A stretch of 64,000 bases of DNA from Paraburkholderia aromaticivorans (GCF_002278075.1 NZ_CP022990.1:2852001-2916000), one strand, 5' to 3'; positions 46,236 to 56,913 are shown, numbered from the stretch's first letter. Program-made: numbers and translations. The notes: generated by a model from the letters alone, not told the origin.

Positions 46236-47105
46236 ATGACCGATCTTCAGTCCGCGCCTCTCGAACCGCTCAATGAATCGCACACGCTCGACGACCTGCA
46301 TCGCTTCGTGCAGCGTTATCCGCGGCTGTTCGTGCTGACCGGCGCGGGCATCAGCACCGACTCCGGCATTCCGGGCTATCGCGACGACAATGGCGAATGG
46401 AAACGCTCGCCGCCCATCACGCTGCAGGAGTTTCTCGGCACGCCCGCCATGCGGCAGCGCTACTGGGCGCGCAGCATGGTCGGCTGGCCGGTGGTCGCGC
46501 ACGCCGAGCCCAACGCCGCGCATACCGCGCTCGCCCGGCTCGAAGCGGCCGGCCACGTGCCGACGCTGGTGACGCAGAACGTCGATGGCCTGCATCAGCG
46601 GGCGGGCAGCCGCGAGGTGATCGAACTGCATGGCGGCATCGACGGCGTGACGTGTCTGGACTGCGGCACGCAGCACGCGCGCGCCTCCATCCAGCAGACC
46701 CTCGAAGCGGACAATCCCGCGCTCCTGAGCGTGACGGCCGAAACCGCCGCGGATGGCGACGCGCATCTCGAGTGGCACGACCTTGGCGGGTTCCGCATTC
46801 CGGCGTGCCCGAACTGCGGCGGCTTGCTCAAGCCCGCCGTGGTGTTCTTCGGCGAAAGCGTGCCGAAGGAGCGCGTGGAGGCGGCCTCGCACGCGCTCGA
46901 CGCGGCTGACGCGGTGCTGGTGGTCGGCTCGTCGCTGATGGTCTATTCCGGCTACCGCTTTTGCGTGTGGGCGCACAAGCAGCGCAAGCCGGTGGTGGCG
47001 ATCAACCGCGGGCGCACGCGCGCGGATCCGCTGCTGTCGCTGAAGATCGCGGCGCCGTGCGCCGCTACGCTGACGGCGCTGGCCGGCCGGCTGGCGCCGG
47101 GTTGA
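46236..47105 (+). CDS. NAD-dependent protein deacylase (Sir2 family)
   Basis: The 289-residue protein has FVLTGAGISTDSGIPGYRDDNG near residue 30, TQNVDGLHQRAGS near residue 112, the catalytic His in IELHGGIDGVTC and two Cys pairs for zinc (CLDCG and CPNCGG), then VVGSSLMVYSGYRF. It removes acyl groups from protein lysines using NAD. The insert between the zinc pairs, with EWHDLGGFRIPACP, suggests the class II (SIRT4-like) group rather than CobB. It stands among unrelated metabolic genes. Confidence 0.94.
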   Translation: MTDLQSAPLEPLNESHTLDDLHRFVQRYPRLFVLTGAGISTDSGIPGYRDDNGEWKRSPPITLQEFLGTPAMRQRYWARSMVGWPVVAHAEPNAAHTALARLEAAGHVPTLVTQNVDGLHQRAGSREVIELHGGIDGVTCLDCGTQHARASIQQTLEADNPALLSVTAETAADGDAHLEWHDLGGFRIPACPNCGGLLKPAVVFFGESVPKERVEAASHALDAADAVLVVGSSLMVYSGYRFCVWAHKQRKPVVAINRGRTRADPLLSLKIAAPCAATLTALAGRLAPG

Positions 47106-47142
47106 ACGGGCGGCTCCGGCAAGCAACGCACCTCGAAAGGGA

Positions 47143-47754
47143 ATGCCCATGGTGACGACGATCGCACAGCTCGAAGCCCTCTACGGTCAGCCGCACGAGC
47201 GCGCCGTGCGCAAAGAGATTTCCCACATCAACGAGGACTATCGCGCGTTCATCGAAGTCGCGCCGTTCGCCGTGCTCGCCACCGCCGGCCCGGCAGGCCT
47301 CGACTGTTCGCCGCGCGGCGACGCGCCGGGTTTCGTGCGAATCGTCGACGAACGCACGCTCGCGTTGCCGGACCGGATCGGCAACAACCGCCTCGACAGT
47401 CTGCGCAACATCATCGCCGAGCCGCGGCTGGCGCTGCTCTTCATCATCCCCGGCGTGGGCGAAACCTTGCGCGTGAACGGGCGCGGCCGCATTACCGACG
47501 AACCGCAATGGCTGGACAGTTTCGCCGTCGAAGGTAAACTGCCGCGCACCGTGCTGCTGATCGACGTCGACAGCGTCTACTTTCATTGCTCGAAAGCGCT
47601 GGTGCGCTCGAAGCTGTGGGATCCGGCGCATTACGTCGAGCGGTCCCGTCTGCCGAGCGCGGGCGAGATTCACCGGCGAATCAACGGCACGCAGTTCGAT
47701 GCCGCCACTTACGACCGCGAGCTCGCCGAGCGCGTGCGCACGGCCCTGTACTGA
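47143..47754 (+). CDS. PPOX-class FMN flavoprotein (MSMEG_1061-like)
   Basis: The 203-residue protein belongs to the pyridoxamine 5'-phosphate oxidase-like fold with AVLATAGPAGLDCSPRGDAPGF, LALPDRIGNNRLDSLRNI, ALLFIIPGVGETLRVNGRGRI and the PRTVLLIDVDSVYFHCSKALVRS block. Relatives bind FMN and reduce unknown small molecules. It follows the sirtuin by 37 bp and precedes the methyltransferase by 14 bp on the same strand, so the three probably form one operon. Confidence 0.88.
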   Translation: MPMVTTIAQLEALYGQPHERAVRKEISHINEDYRAFIEVAPFAVLATAGPAGLDCSPRGDAPGFVRIVDERTLALPDRIGNNRLDSLRNIIAEPRLALLFIIPGVGETLRVNGRGRITDEPQWLDSFAVEGKLPRTVLLIDVDSVYFHCSKALVRSKLWDPAHYVERSRLPSAGEIHRRINGTQFDAATYDRELAERVRTALY

Positions 47755-47768
47755 AATCCAAGCTGACC

Positions 47769-48401
47769 ATGACAGATTCTCAACCGGCGTTGCGGCAACG
47801 TTCGCCATCCGCGGAACGCAACCGTGAACCGATTCTTGCCGTGTTGCGTGAAGCGTTGCCGGCCACCGGCCGCGTGCTCGAGATTGCGAGCGGCACGGGC
47901 CAGCACGCTGTCTGCTTTGCGCGCGCGATGCCGGGACTCGACTGGCAGCCGAGCGATGCCGATGCCGCCGCGCGCGAGTCGATCGCCGCGTGGATCGCGC
48001 ACGAAGGGCTCGCGAACGTGCGCGCGCCGCTCGCGCTCGACGTGCATCAGCCGGACTGGGGCGTGGATGCGCTCGACGCCGTGGTGTGCATCAACATGAT
48101 TCACATCTCGCCGTGGAGCGCGACGCAGGCGCTGTTCGCCGGTGCGAGCCGCCGTCTCGCCGATGGCGGTGTGCTCTATCTCTACGGTCCTTACAAACGC
48201 GGCGGCGCGCATACTTCGCCGAGCAACGATGCGTTCGATCAGCGGTTGCGCGGCCGCGACCCGGCGTGGGGCGTGCGCGACATGGAGACCGTGGTGGCGT
48301 TGGGCGCGTCGGTCGGGCTGGCGTGCGACGAGCCGGTCGCCATGCCGGCCAACAATTTCAGTCTGGTGTTCAGGAAACGCACGGCTGCGGCGCAGGTCTG
48401 A
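47769..48401 (+). CDS. DUF938 SAM-dependent methyltransferase
   Basis: The 210-residue protein starts MTDSQPALRQRSPSAERNREPILAVL, has the SAM-binding VLEIASGTGQHAVCFA, CINMIHISPW and the C-terminal GAHTSPSNDAFDQRLRGRDPAWGVRD. These are the DUF938 landmarks. Target and function are unknown. The ATG sits 14 bp after the PPOX gene. The reading frame is open much further upstream, but that overlaps the PPOX gene in another frame. Confidence 0.9.
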   Translation: MTDSQPALRQRSPSAERNREPILAVLREALPATGRVLEIASGTGQHAVCFARAMPGLDWQPSDADAAARESIAAWIAHEGLANVRAPLALDVHQPDWGVDALDAVVCINMIHISPWSATQALFAGASRRLADGGVLYLYGPYKRGGAHTSPSNDAFDQRLRGRDPAWGVRDMETVVALGASVGLACDEPVAMPANNFSLVFRKRTAAAQV

Positions 48402-48546
48402 CAGTCGTCCGACGCAATGAACGGCGCCGCCCGCTGTCTGCCGGCGAGCGGCAAGCCGGCATTTCTTTTATTCTTTCACCCTCGACGTCCCGCCGACGTT
48501 CCTTCCGGCGCGGCGTCACGACATTTTTGGACTCTGGAGAATTCAC

Positions 48547-49956
<1,410 letters not shown>

Positions 49957-49966
49957 GCGTTTGAAT

Positions 49967-50008
49967 GGCGGCCCGGCGCGTCCTTGTGGCAAGGCGCGCC
50001 GGGCCGCC
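49967..50008 (+). terminator. Long perfect hairpin after gnd
   Basis: GGCGGCCCGGCGCG (49967-49980) pairs with CGCGCCGGGCCGCC (49995-50008) over 14 base pairs around a 14-base loop, ten bases past the gnd stop. No long U-tract follows, so termination is likely but not certain. Confidence 0.6.
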
Positions 50009-50121
50009 AGAGCGCTTTAAATTCGAGACAGAGAATTATTGCCGAAGGCTGCCGAGGAGGCGCGGCGGCCGGGCGATACGCCGTCTACTATTGCTAATTT
50101 TGAAATAGAGTTTCGTCGTTT

Positions 50122-50136
50122 TAGGGGTTTCCCCTA
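50122..50136. promoter_or_regulatory. Perfect palindrome TAGGGG-N3-CCCCTA upstream of a DUF4148 gene
   Basis: TAGGGGTTTCCCCTA is a perfect 15-base inverted repeat with a three-base centre about 86 bp before the DUF4148 start. Its shape is like sites of NarL/FixJ-type response regulators, which read such TAG-rich inverted repeats, but the regulator is not known. A second short palindrome (GTGTCGACAC, 50138-50147) directly follows. Confidence 0.5.
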
Positions 50137-50221
50137 GGTGTCGACACTCCTAAACTTCTACTTAACCGCTGCGGGACACCAAGTCCCAAGCGCATTAAAA
50201 CAAGTTCTGGAGGTTTACATC

Positions 50222-50539
50222 ATGAAGTCCCTTATCTCTGCAGTTGTCGTTGCCGCCGCTCTGGTCGCTCCTGTCGCTTCGTTTGCTCAATCGAACCAGC
50301 CGGTGACGCGCGCTCAAGTCCGCGCTGAACTGGTTCAACTGGAAAAGGCCGGCTACAACCCGGTGGGCGATCACACCGATTACCCGTCCAATCTGCAGGC
50401 CGCCCAGGCTCGCGTCGATGCTCAAAACGGCACCGTTCAAGCCGTGAACAGCGGCTACGGCGCACCGATCGCCGGCAGCTCGCAAGCTGGCCGTCCGCTG
50501 AGCAGCAACGACCGTAACTCGGTCTACTTTGGCAACTGA
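50222..50539 (+). CDS. DUF4148 exported protein
   Basis: The 105-residue protein has a clear signal peptide (MKSLISAVVVAAALVAPVAS, cleavage after FAQ). The mature part has the DUF4148 core VTRAQVRAELVQLEKAGYNP and the ending DRNSVYFGN. This family is common and often multi-copy in Burkholderiaceae, exported to the periplasm, and of unknown function. The ATG at 50222 has GGAGG ahead of it. The palindrome upstream and the terminator downstream make it a stand-alone unit. Confidence 0.92.
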   Translation: MKSLISAVVVAAALVAPVASFAQSNQPVTRAQVRAELVQLEKAGYNPVGDHTDYPSNLQAAQARVDAQNGTVQAVNSGYGAPIAGSSQAGRPLSSNDRNSVYFGN

Positions 50540-50592
50540 TTCACACGAAGTTGATGGATAAGCCGCCTTGCTGACAGGCGGCGCGCAAATGG

Positions 50593-50625
50593 AAACGCCG
50601 TCCGGATTGCCGGGCGGCGTTTGTC
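50593..50625 (+). terminator. Rho-independent terminator after the DUF4148 gene
   Basis: AAACGCCGTCCGG (50593-50605) and CCGGGCGGCGTTT (50610-50622) pair over 13 positions with one T-G mismatch around ATTG, followed by a T-rich tail. It lies 54 bp past the gene's stop. Confidence 0.85.
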
Positions 50626-50686
50626 GTTTACGGTGCCGCACGGGGATCTAGTGCGGGTGACGGCGCACGGCCTTCAATGCGGGTGT

Positions 50687-51445
50687 TCAGCGAGTCGGTA
50701 GATGCGGAATCGCCTCGTTGCTGGTGAGATTGAGCTGGTGAATCTGCCGATGCGTTTTGTTCAGATGCGCCTGCGCGGCCACCCGTTGCGCTTCCAGTTG
50801 CGAAACGTCCTTGCGCACCTGATGTTGCCGGTTCGTCACCGCCTGCTCCTGCGCGCCGCGCCTTTGCAGTTCGCTGCGCAGCCGCTCCGCCTGCGCCTCG
50901 GAGCGCGCGATCATGCGCGCCAGCTGTTCGTTCTGCGCCTCCAGTTGGGCGCGGCGTGTCTCGCCGTCCGAAAGGCGCGTCGCCTGTTCCTCGAAATGAT
51001 GAAAGGCGGCTTCGGCGGCTTCGAGATCGGCGGCTTTCAGCGCGCGCCACAGCGAGCCGTCCTGATACAGGGCGACGTAGTACGCCAGTTCCTTCGCGTG
51101 AAACAGCAGGCTGACCGAATAGGCGAAGCTGCGGAAGACGCGAAACGGCGTCAGCGCTTCTTCGTCGGCGAGCCAGTCGACTTCGGCGGTGTCGGCGATC
51201 TGCACACCGCGCACGCTGACCTGCGACGGCACCACGGGCACCGGCCGCAAGGCCGTCACTGGCCGGGCCGGCCTCGGCGGCGAGGATGGCGCCGCGGCGT
51301 CCGCGCCAGCGGCGTCGGCTGCCGCGGCGAGCGCGGCCTCTTGCTTGTCGTCGGGCGATGCAGGTCCGCGGGCGCTGGTTCGCGTGTCGTGCACCAGATG
51401 CGAGGGGCCCGCCAGCACGCTGCGGCGGTTCAGGAGACTTTTCAC
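50687..51445 (-). CDS. DUF2968 family protein
   Basis: The 252-residue protein has a signal-like N terminus, low-complexity Ala/Pro linkers, and then the DUF2968 core with ADTAEVDWLADEEALTPFRVFRSFAYS near residue 85, SLLFHAKELAYYVALYQDGSLWRALK and a long coiled coil (ETRRAQLEAQNEQLARMIARSE onward). The family is of unknown function and frequent in Burkholderia. The N-terminal region is basic; whether it is exported is unclear. Confidence 0.85.
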   Translation of the reverse strand: MKSLLNRRSVLAGPSHLVHDTRTSARGPASPDDKQEAALAAAADAAGADAAAPSSPPRPARPVTALRPVPVVPSQVSVRGVQIADTAEVDWLADEEALTPFRVFRSFAYSVSLLFHAKELAYYVALYQDGSLWRALKAADLEAAEAAFHHFEEQATRLSDGETRRAQLEAQNEQLARMIARSEAQAERLRSELQRRGAQEQAVTNRQHQVRKDVSQLEAQRVAAQAHLNKTHRQIHQLNLTSNEAIPHLPTR

Positions 51446-51618
51446 GGCGGTCCTCCGGTTGAGTCGCCCGAAAGCTGCAAACGGCGCCGACAGTGATGCA
51501 TGCCGGTTAGTCTGGCAGGCCGAGCGGTGAGCGAAGCGTGGCGGACTAACCGGCGCCGGTGAACGGGCGCCGGGGTGCGCGGCAATGCGGGGTAGCTGGG
51601 CGCGAACGCCCGATGTGT

Positions 51619-51939
51619 CTAATGCAGCGGGCGATGCCGGCGGCCTATTTCATCGAACAACGCGCGGCTGGGTTCGAGGGCCAGCAGCCAGGATTCGTCG
51701 TAGCCGCTCAGATTGTCGAGCGCCTCGCGCAGGCGCTCGATCGCCACGGCGGGAATCTCGACGCTCGCTTCCACGCCGCTCGACAATCCCGCAATGCTCG
51801 CCAGTTGCACCAGCGCGTCGGCGGCTTCGGCCACGTCGGCGGCGAATACCAGGTGGGTGTTCAAAAGTTCGACCAGACCCGGCGACGCCGCAATATCGTC
51901 GACGTTGAGTTGCACGGCCAGAAAAGTGGCTTTGTTCAT
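51619..51939 (-). CDS. Conserved hypothetical protein, 106 residues
   Basis: The ATG at 51939 has GGGAG nearby and the product is a soluble mixed alpha/beta protein with NVDDIAASPGLVELLNTHLVFA and ASVEIPAVAIERLREALDNL. I recognise no family. It sits in its own gap of about 170 bp on each side. A TTG two codons upstream would add two residues. Confidence 0.55.
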   Translation of the reverse strand: MNKATFLAVQLNVDDIAASPGLVELLNTHLVFAADVAEAADALVQLASIAGLSSGVEASVEIPAVAIERLREALDNLSGYDESWLLALEPSRALFDEIGRRHRPLH

Positions 51940-52190
51940 CCTCAACTCCCTAGCAGATTCAGACGTTTTTGCTTGCGGTGCGCCGCGACAGCAAGACTGA
52001 GTATAGGCCAGGGCTCGAATGATTCAATAATCACACGAATCGGTTCGTACTGCCCGGGGGCGGCGAACAGGCCGGCCGCCACGCCTATAATGAGGCCTGC
52101 CAGCGCGCGGCGCGCGCCATTTCATGGCGGCCCGCCATGGCCCACGGGCCGTGACTGGCGGCGTTGTCCCTTCTCAACCGGCTGGTGACC

Positions 52191-52502
52191 ATGAAGATCA
52201 TTCGCAGCAAGGATTTCACCGCGACGCGCGCCTGGGGCGCGCTCGATATCGCCAACATGGGCGGCATTACGACGCGCCTGCATTGGACCGATCAGCCCTA
52301 TAAGTGGCATGTCAACGACGGCGAGGAAGTGTTCGCAGTGCTCGATGGCCGCGTCGAGATGCGCTATCGGGAGAACGGTGTCGAGCAGTCCGCCGTGCTG
52401 GAAACGGGCGACGTGTTCTACGCCGCGCTCGGCACCGAGCATGTGGCGCATCCGCTCGGCGCGGCGCGCATTCTGGTGGTCGAGTCGGAGGGCAGCGTCT
52501 GA
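52191..52502 (+). CDS. Cupin-domain protein
   Basis: The 103-residue protein has cupin motif 1 in YKWHVNDGEEVFAVLDGRVEM and motif 2 in ETGDVFYAALGTEHVAHPLG, a single barrel with a metal site from the His and Glu residues. Such small cupins serve as isomerases, dioxygenase-like enzymes or binding proteins, and the role cannot be told. The ATG at 52191 is preferred over an earlier GTG because it begins just before the barrel. Confidence 0.85.
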   Translation: MKIIRSKDFTATRAWGALDIANMGGITTRLHWTDQPYKWHVNDGEEVFAVLDGRVEMRYRENGVEQSAVLETGDVFYAALGTEHVAHPLGAARILVVESEGSV

Positions 52503-52671
52503 AGGTTGGCGGAAAGCGCTGTGCCGCGCGGGCGCGGTGGTCGTCGCGTGCGGCGGCATAATGGATAAGCGTGGGATCGCCGTGTTACCACGCTTGCGCG
52601 ACGTGCGGCACGGCAAATGCTTGGCCATCGATTGAATCCGATTGATTGATAAAAACGTCGAGGAAAATCAC

Positions 52672-53442
52672 ATGAGAAGACCATGGCAATTGGCGGGGAC
52701 TCGGTGGCTGACAGCGGCCGCGCTCGGCGTGATGTTCAGCGGCTGCACGACGATGCCTTGGGAAAGCACGCCGTTTTACAGCAGCACGCCGTCCCGGCCG
52801 ACTACCCTCAGCACGGTTCCTGTTCCTGCCGGTTTTTACCGGGTCAATCCGGGTGACACGATCGCCGGGATTGCGTCGGCTTACGGACACAAACCTCAGG
52901 AAATCGCGGCGTGGAACGGCCTCGCGGCCAACGCGGCGGTCACCCCGGGGCAAGTGCTGCGGGTGTCTCCGCCGATGGCCTCGGGCAGTGTGGTGACGCC
53001 GCCGGTCGCGGTCGCGCCGACTGGTCCCGCCACGGCGCCGGGTGCGCCCACGGCTTCCGCCGCTCCGCAGCAAGGCGTGTTGCAATGGCCGCTGCGTGGG
53101 CCGGTGCTGAAAGCCTTCGCGCCGGGCAGGTCGAACGGCATCGTGATCGGCGGACGCCCGGGCGATCCGGTCAAGGCCGCCGCCACCGGCCGCGTGGTCT
53201 ATGCGGGCTCGGGTATCGAGGCGTACGGCCCGCTCATCATCATCAAACACGACGACTCGTTGATCACCGCCTACGGGCAGAACAGCACGCTGCTGGTCAA
53301 GGAGGGCGACGCGGTCGCGCAGGGGCAGACCATCGGCGAAGTCGGGGTGGACAGCCGCGGTGTGGCGTCGATCCAGTTCGAGGTGCGTCAGAACGGCCAG
53401 CCGGTCGACCCGCTCGCGTGGCTGCCGAAGCCGGGCGGCTGA
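52672..53442 (+). CDS. NlpD-like lipoprotein with LysM and degenerate M23 domain
   Basis: The 256-residue protein has a lipoprotein signal with lipobox FSGC, a LysM domain (FYRVNPGDTIAGIASAYGHK, IAAWNGL, VTPGQVLRV) that binds peptidoglycan, and a C-terminal M23 fold. The zinc ligands are gone: the usual HxGxD is SNGIVI, AHL is AYGQ and HFE is QFE. That degenerate site is typical of NlpD/EnvC-type activators of murein amidases, not of active peptidases. It acts in the outer-membrane periplasmic side. Confidence 0.9.
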   Translation: MRRPWQLAGTRWLTAAALGVMFSGCTTMPWESTPFYSSTPSRPTTLSTVPVPAGFYRVNPGDTIAGIASAYGHKPQEIAAWNGLAANAAVTPGQVLRVSPPMASGSVVTPPVAVAPTGPATAPGAPTASAAPQQGVLQWPLRGPVLKAFAPGRSNGIVIGGRPGDPVKAAATGRVVYAGSGIEAYGPLIIIKHDDSLITAYGQNSTLLVKEGDAVAQGQTIGEVGVDSRGVASIQFEVRQNGQPVDPLAWLPKPGG

Positions 53443-53590
53443 CGCTTTTTATCGCGCGATTTCAGCGTTGCGTTAATTGAATATACTGTGTGGCTAATTG
53501 CCCGCGGCGCGGGTCGCGCGTCGATACCGACGCAGCGGCGCGACGGCCGTCCGACGCGGGTTGTCATTCTTAGACGCACAGGGACACACC

Positions 53591-54598
53591 ATGATCGATT
53601 TGCGCAGCGATACCGTAACCCGTCCGAGCCCGGCGATGCTCGCGGCCATGTCGGCCGCCGAAGTGGGCGATGACGTCTGGGGCGACGACCCCACCGTGCT
53701 GCGTCTGCAGGCCGCGGTCGCCGAACGGTCGGGCAAGGAGGCGGGGCTGTTCTTCCCGAGCGGGACGCAAAGCAATCTGGCCGCGTTGATGGCGCACTGC
53801 GCGCGCGGCGACGAATACATCGTCGGCCAGTTGGCTCACACCTACAAGTACGAGGGCGGCGGCGCGGCGGTGCTCGGCAGCATCCAGCCGCAGCCGCTCG
53901 ACAATGCCGCGGACGGCTCCATCCCGCTCGACAGGATCGCCGCCGCGATCAAGCCCATCGACAATCATTTCGCGCGCACGCGGCTGCTGGCGCTGGAAAA
54001 CACGATCGGCGGCAAGGTGCTGCCGGCCGCTTATGTCGCCGAGGCGGTGCAGCTGGCGCGCCAGCGCGGGTTGTCCGTTCACCTCGACGGCGCGCGCGTC
54101 TACAACGCGGCCGTCGCTTCGGGCAAGCCGGTCGCGGCATTGTGCGAGCCGTTCGATTCGATCTCGATCTGTTTTTCGAAGGGACTGGGCGCGCCGGTCG
54201 GCTCCGTGCTGGTCGGCAGCCAGGCGCTGATCGACGTGGCGCACCGCTGGCGCAAGGTGCTGGGCGGCGGCATGCGTCAGGCCGGCATTCTGGCGGCGGC
54301 TTGCCTCTACGCGCTGGATCACAACGTCGAGCGTCTCGCCGACGACCACGCGCACGCCGCGCATCTGGCAGCGGGCCTCGAGGGCATCGAGCACGTAAAG
54401 GTGCAGTCGGTCGCCACCAACATGGTGTTCGCGCAATTTCCGCAGCAGCACTGCGCGCCGCTCGAAGCGTGGCTGAAGGAGCGCGGGATTCTCACGCAGA
54501 TGCTGTATGCGTCGCGATTCGTGACGCATAAGGATGTGTCGCGGGCGGATATCGATACGTTTATCGCCGCGGTGAAGGCGTATTTCGCGGCGCGGTGA
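53591..54598 (+). CDS. ltaE: Low-specificity L-threonine aldolase
   Basis: The 335-residue protein is a fold-type I PLP enzyme with MIDLRSDTVTRPS at the start, GLFFPSGTQSNLAALMAH near residue 52, LENTIGGKVLP, the Asp of VHLDGARVYNAA and the PLP Lys in ICFSKGLGAPVGSVL. It splits threonine or allothreonine to glycine and acetaldehyde. It stands alone after a cupin/NlpD pair. The length fits LtaE. Confidence 0.94.
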   Translation: MIDLRSDTVTRPSPAMLAAMSAAEVGDDVWGDDPTVLRLQAAVAERSGKEAGLFFPSGTQSNLAALMAHCARGDEYIVGQLAHTYKYEGGGAAVLGSIQPQPLDNAADGSIPLDRIAAAIKPIDNHFARTRLLALENTIGGKVLPAAYVAEAVQLARQRGLSVHLDGARVYNAAVASGKPVAALCEPFDSISICFSKGLGAPVGSVLVGSQALIDVAHRWRKVLGGGMRQAGILAAACLYALDHNVERLADDHAHAAHLAAGLEGIEHVKVQSVATNMVFAQFPQQHCAPLEAWLKERGILTQMLYASRFVTHKDVSRADIDTFIAAVKAYFAAR

Positions 54599-54815
54599 GT
54601 GGTTGGCGAGGTCGCGCGCGGTTCGATGATGTCGCGTCCGGAGGCCGCAACGCAGCGTAGTCATGCGGGGCCGCCGGGAAAGCGGTGATCCAGCGCAGAG
54701 AAGCAACGCCGTGAAGAAAGCGGTAACGCAACGAGCAAGCGAGCGGAGCAAAGCGACAAAAGCAAAGCTGCAAAAGCAAAGCGGACGCACTGTCACCCCA
54801 GCGCGTCCGCTTCTT

Positions 54816-56261
54816 TCATTTCATCGCCGCTTTCGCATGCACGCCCGACCGATGCGACGGCGCCAGCAAGCGCAATCCGCTCGCAAGGCTCGCCGCGCCG
54901 GCGAAGAAAGCACCGGTGCCAAGCGCCAGCGTCGGCCCATGCCGGCCGGCAATTCCGAAGCTCAACGCGACGAGCGCCGCGCCGGTGGTCTGGCCAAGCA
55001 GCCGCGCGGTCGCGACGATGCCGCTGGCGCCCCCGCTGCGCTCGGGCGGCGCGCTCGCCATCAAGGCTTTCAGATTCGGCGACTGGAAGAAGCCGAAGCC
55101 CGCGCCGCAGATCGCCATGCGAATGCCGATATCGAGAACGTGCGGATGAACCGGCAGCAGCGCGAGCGACGCCATCCCCGCCGACATCACCGCGAGACCG
55201 ATCGCGCCGAGCAACCCCGGCGGATAGCGGTCGGACAGATTGCCCGCCAGCGGCGCGGCGAGCGCCACCACCACCGGCCACGGCGTCATCAGAAAGCCGG
55301 TTTCGACCTGACTGCGATGCAGCACGTCCTCAAAGTAGAACGGCAGCGAGACGAATGCCAGTCCCTGTGCGGCGAACGAGCAAACCGCCGTTACCGCCGA
55401 CAGCGCGAACACCGGTCGCTTGAACAGATCGACAGGGAGCATCGGCGCGGGGTGGCCGGCTTCGCGGCGAATCAGCAGCAGCCCGAACACCACCGCGATC
55501 GCGGCCGCGCCCAGCACCAGTTGCGTCGAGGCACGCTGGGCCGCCTCGCCGAGCGCGAAGATCAGCGCGGCGAAGGTGATGACGTTCAGCAGCGCCGCAA
55601 TCGGATCGAAGTTGTGCTTGCCGCGTCCGGTGTGGGGCAACGCCGGCCAGGCGAAGCCCAATGCCAGCAGGCCGAGCGGCACGTTGACCGCGAACAGCCA
55701 CGGCCATGCGGCGACGGACAGAATCAGCGACGCCACCGTCGGCCCGACTGCGAACGACACGCCGACGATCAGCGCGTTGGTGCCGAGACCGCGTCCGAGC
55801 CGGTGCGGCGGATACAGATGGCGGATCAGCGCGGTATTCACGCTCATGATCGCGCTCGCGCCAAGGCCCTGCAGGACGCGCGCGGCGGCCAGCAGCGGCA
55901 GCGTCGGCGCCATCGAGCATGCCAGCGACGCCAGCGTGAAAAGCGCGATGCCGCTGATATAGATCCGCCGGTGCCCGACGATATCGCCGAGTGCGGCGAG
56001 CGGCAACAGGGTCGCGACCATCGCGAGCTGATACGCGTTGATGATCCACACCGACGCCGCGGGCGCCGCATGCAGGTCAGCGGCAATCGCGGGCAACGCG
56101 GTATTGGCGATGGCGGTATCGAGCGTGGCGAGCGCGACGGCGAGCATGATCGCGGCCATCGCGCGGCGGTTGGCGGCGGACATCGGGGCGTCCGCGGGGA
56201 AGGGGTGGGCGGCGGTCGCGCTGGGTTTGTCGGACAAGGCGTGGCTCGTCGGGTTAGGCAT
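54816..56261 (-). CDS. MFS drug/proton antiporter, DHA2 (14-helix) type
   Basis: The 481-residue protein has 14 predicted helices and the DHA2 pattern: ATLDTAIANTALPAIAADL at helix 1, WIINAYQLAMVATLLPLAALGDIVGHRRIYISGI, and a final GQTTGAALVALSFGI helix. It is expected to expel drugs or metabolites using the proton gradient. The ATG at 56261 was chosen as the start of the hydrophilic N-terminal tail. It converges on nothing within 200 bp and has no repressor gene next to it. Confidence 0.9.
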   Translation of the reverse strand: MPNPTSHALSDKPSATAAHPFPADAPMSAANRRAMAAIMLAVALATLDTAIANTALPAIAADLHAAPAASVWIINAYQLAMVATLLPLAALGDIVGHRRIYISGIALFTLASLACSMAPTLPLLAAARVLQGLGASAIMSVNTALIRHLYPPHRLGRGLGTNALIVGVSFAVGPTVASLILSVAAWPWLFAVNVPLGLLALGFAWPALPHTGRGKHNFDPIAALLNVITFAALIFALGEAAQRASTQLVLGAAAIAVVFGLLLIRREAGHPAPMLPVDLFKRPVFALSAVTAVCSFAAQGLAFVSLPFYFEDVLHRSQVETGFLMTPWPVVVALAAPLAGNLSDRYPPGLLGAIGLAVMSAGMASLALLPVHPHVLDIGIRMAICGAGFGFFQSPNLKALMASAPPERSGGASGIVATARLLGQTTGAALVALSFGIAGRHGPTLALGTGAFFAGAASLASGLRLLAPSHRSGVHAKAAMK

Positions 56262-56913
56262 GCCGATGCGCCGCACGAGGCGAGGAGCGCGGCGCGCGAG
56301 CGGCAGGGGTTGCGTGGCGCTGGCGCGCACGGCCTGAATCCAGCGTCTGAAGCCGTTCAGGAGGGGTGCGCGGGCGAATGTAGCGATTGTTACAGAGACG
56401 CGGAAATCGTGCTGGCGACGCTCGCGGGGAAAACATTGGTTTCGCAATGGCTAATGCAACTAACGGCCCAGCCCGCGTCGCCTCTGCGAATTGGCCTATG
56501 CCATCGCCATGACTTGGCATGACGGCATAATCGCCTGCAGACGAGGCGCTTCGATTTGACCACGGACCGAATCCGTCGGCTTATTCATCCGCGCGTCACT
56601 GGCGAAAAAAATAATGGCAGTGCGTTTCACGCAGTCGACATCGGGCATTCGCAATCGTTTGCCTGTTTTGCGCAGCCGATGCACGCGCGCAGTGCCATGC
56701 GCGTGCGGCTTGCACCTGCCGTGTGCGGAAAAACGGCGCGCCGCCGTGTGTCGGCGGGCATGGCATGTGCGTGGGCAAGCGCTCGCGCTCGCCGGTGCCC
56801 GGTGGCCGTAAAATGTCCTACTCTGTTTCTTAACCCGCCTGACCGGCACGCGCCTCCCGTCCGTCATCTGTGCGGTTCGCGTATGCCGCGTCGCACTTTC
56901 CCCGGAGGCTTCG
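56262..56913. other. Gene-free stretch before glgP
   Basis: These 652 bases between the divergent transporter and glycogen phosphorylase genes hold no frame with family features. A minus-strand frame at 56496-57125 overlaps glgP and is shadow. I see no clear promoter, though the CCGGAGG before glgP is a good ribosome-binding site. Confidence 0.55.

Noticed and set aside
53485..53500. Third LexA-like site (TACTGTGTGG)
   Set aside because: Only the left arm of the palindrome is present; the right arm ACAG is missing.
54663..56522. A 619-codon plus-strand frame opposite the DHA2 transporter
   Set aside because: It covers the whole transporter gene on the other strand and encodes mostly Arg, Gln and Ala, with no ribosome-binding site.
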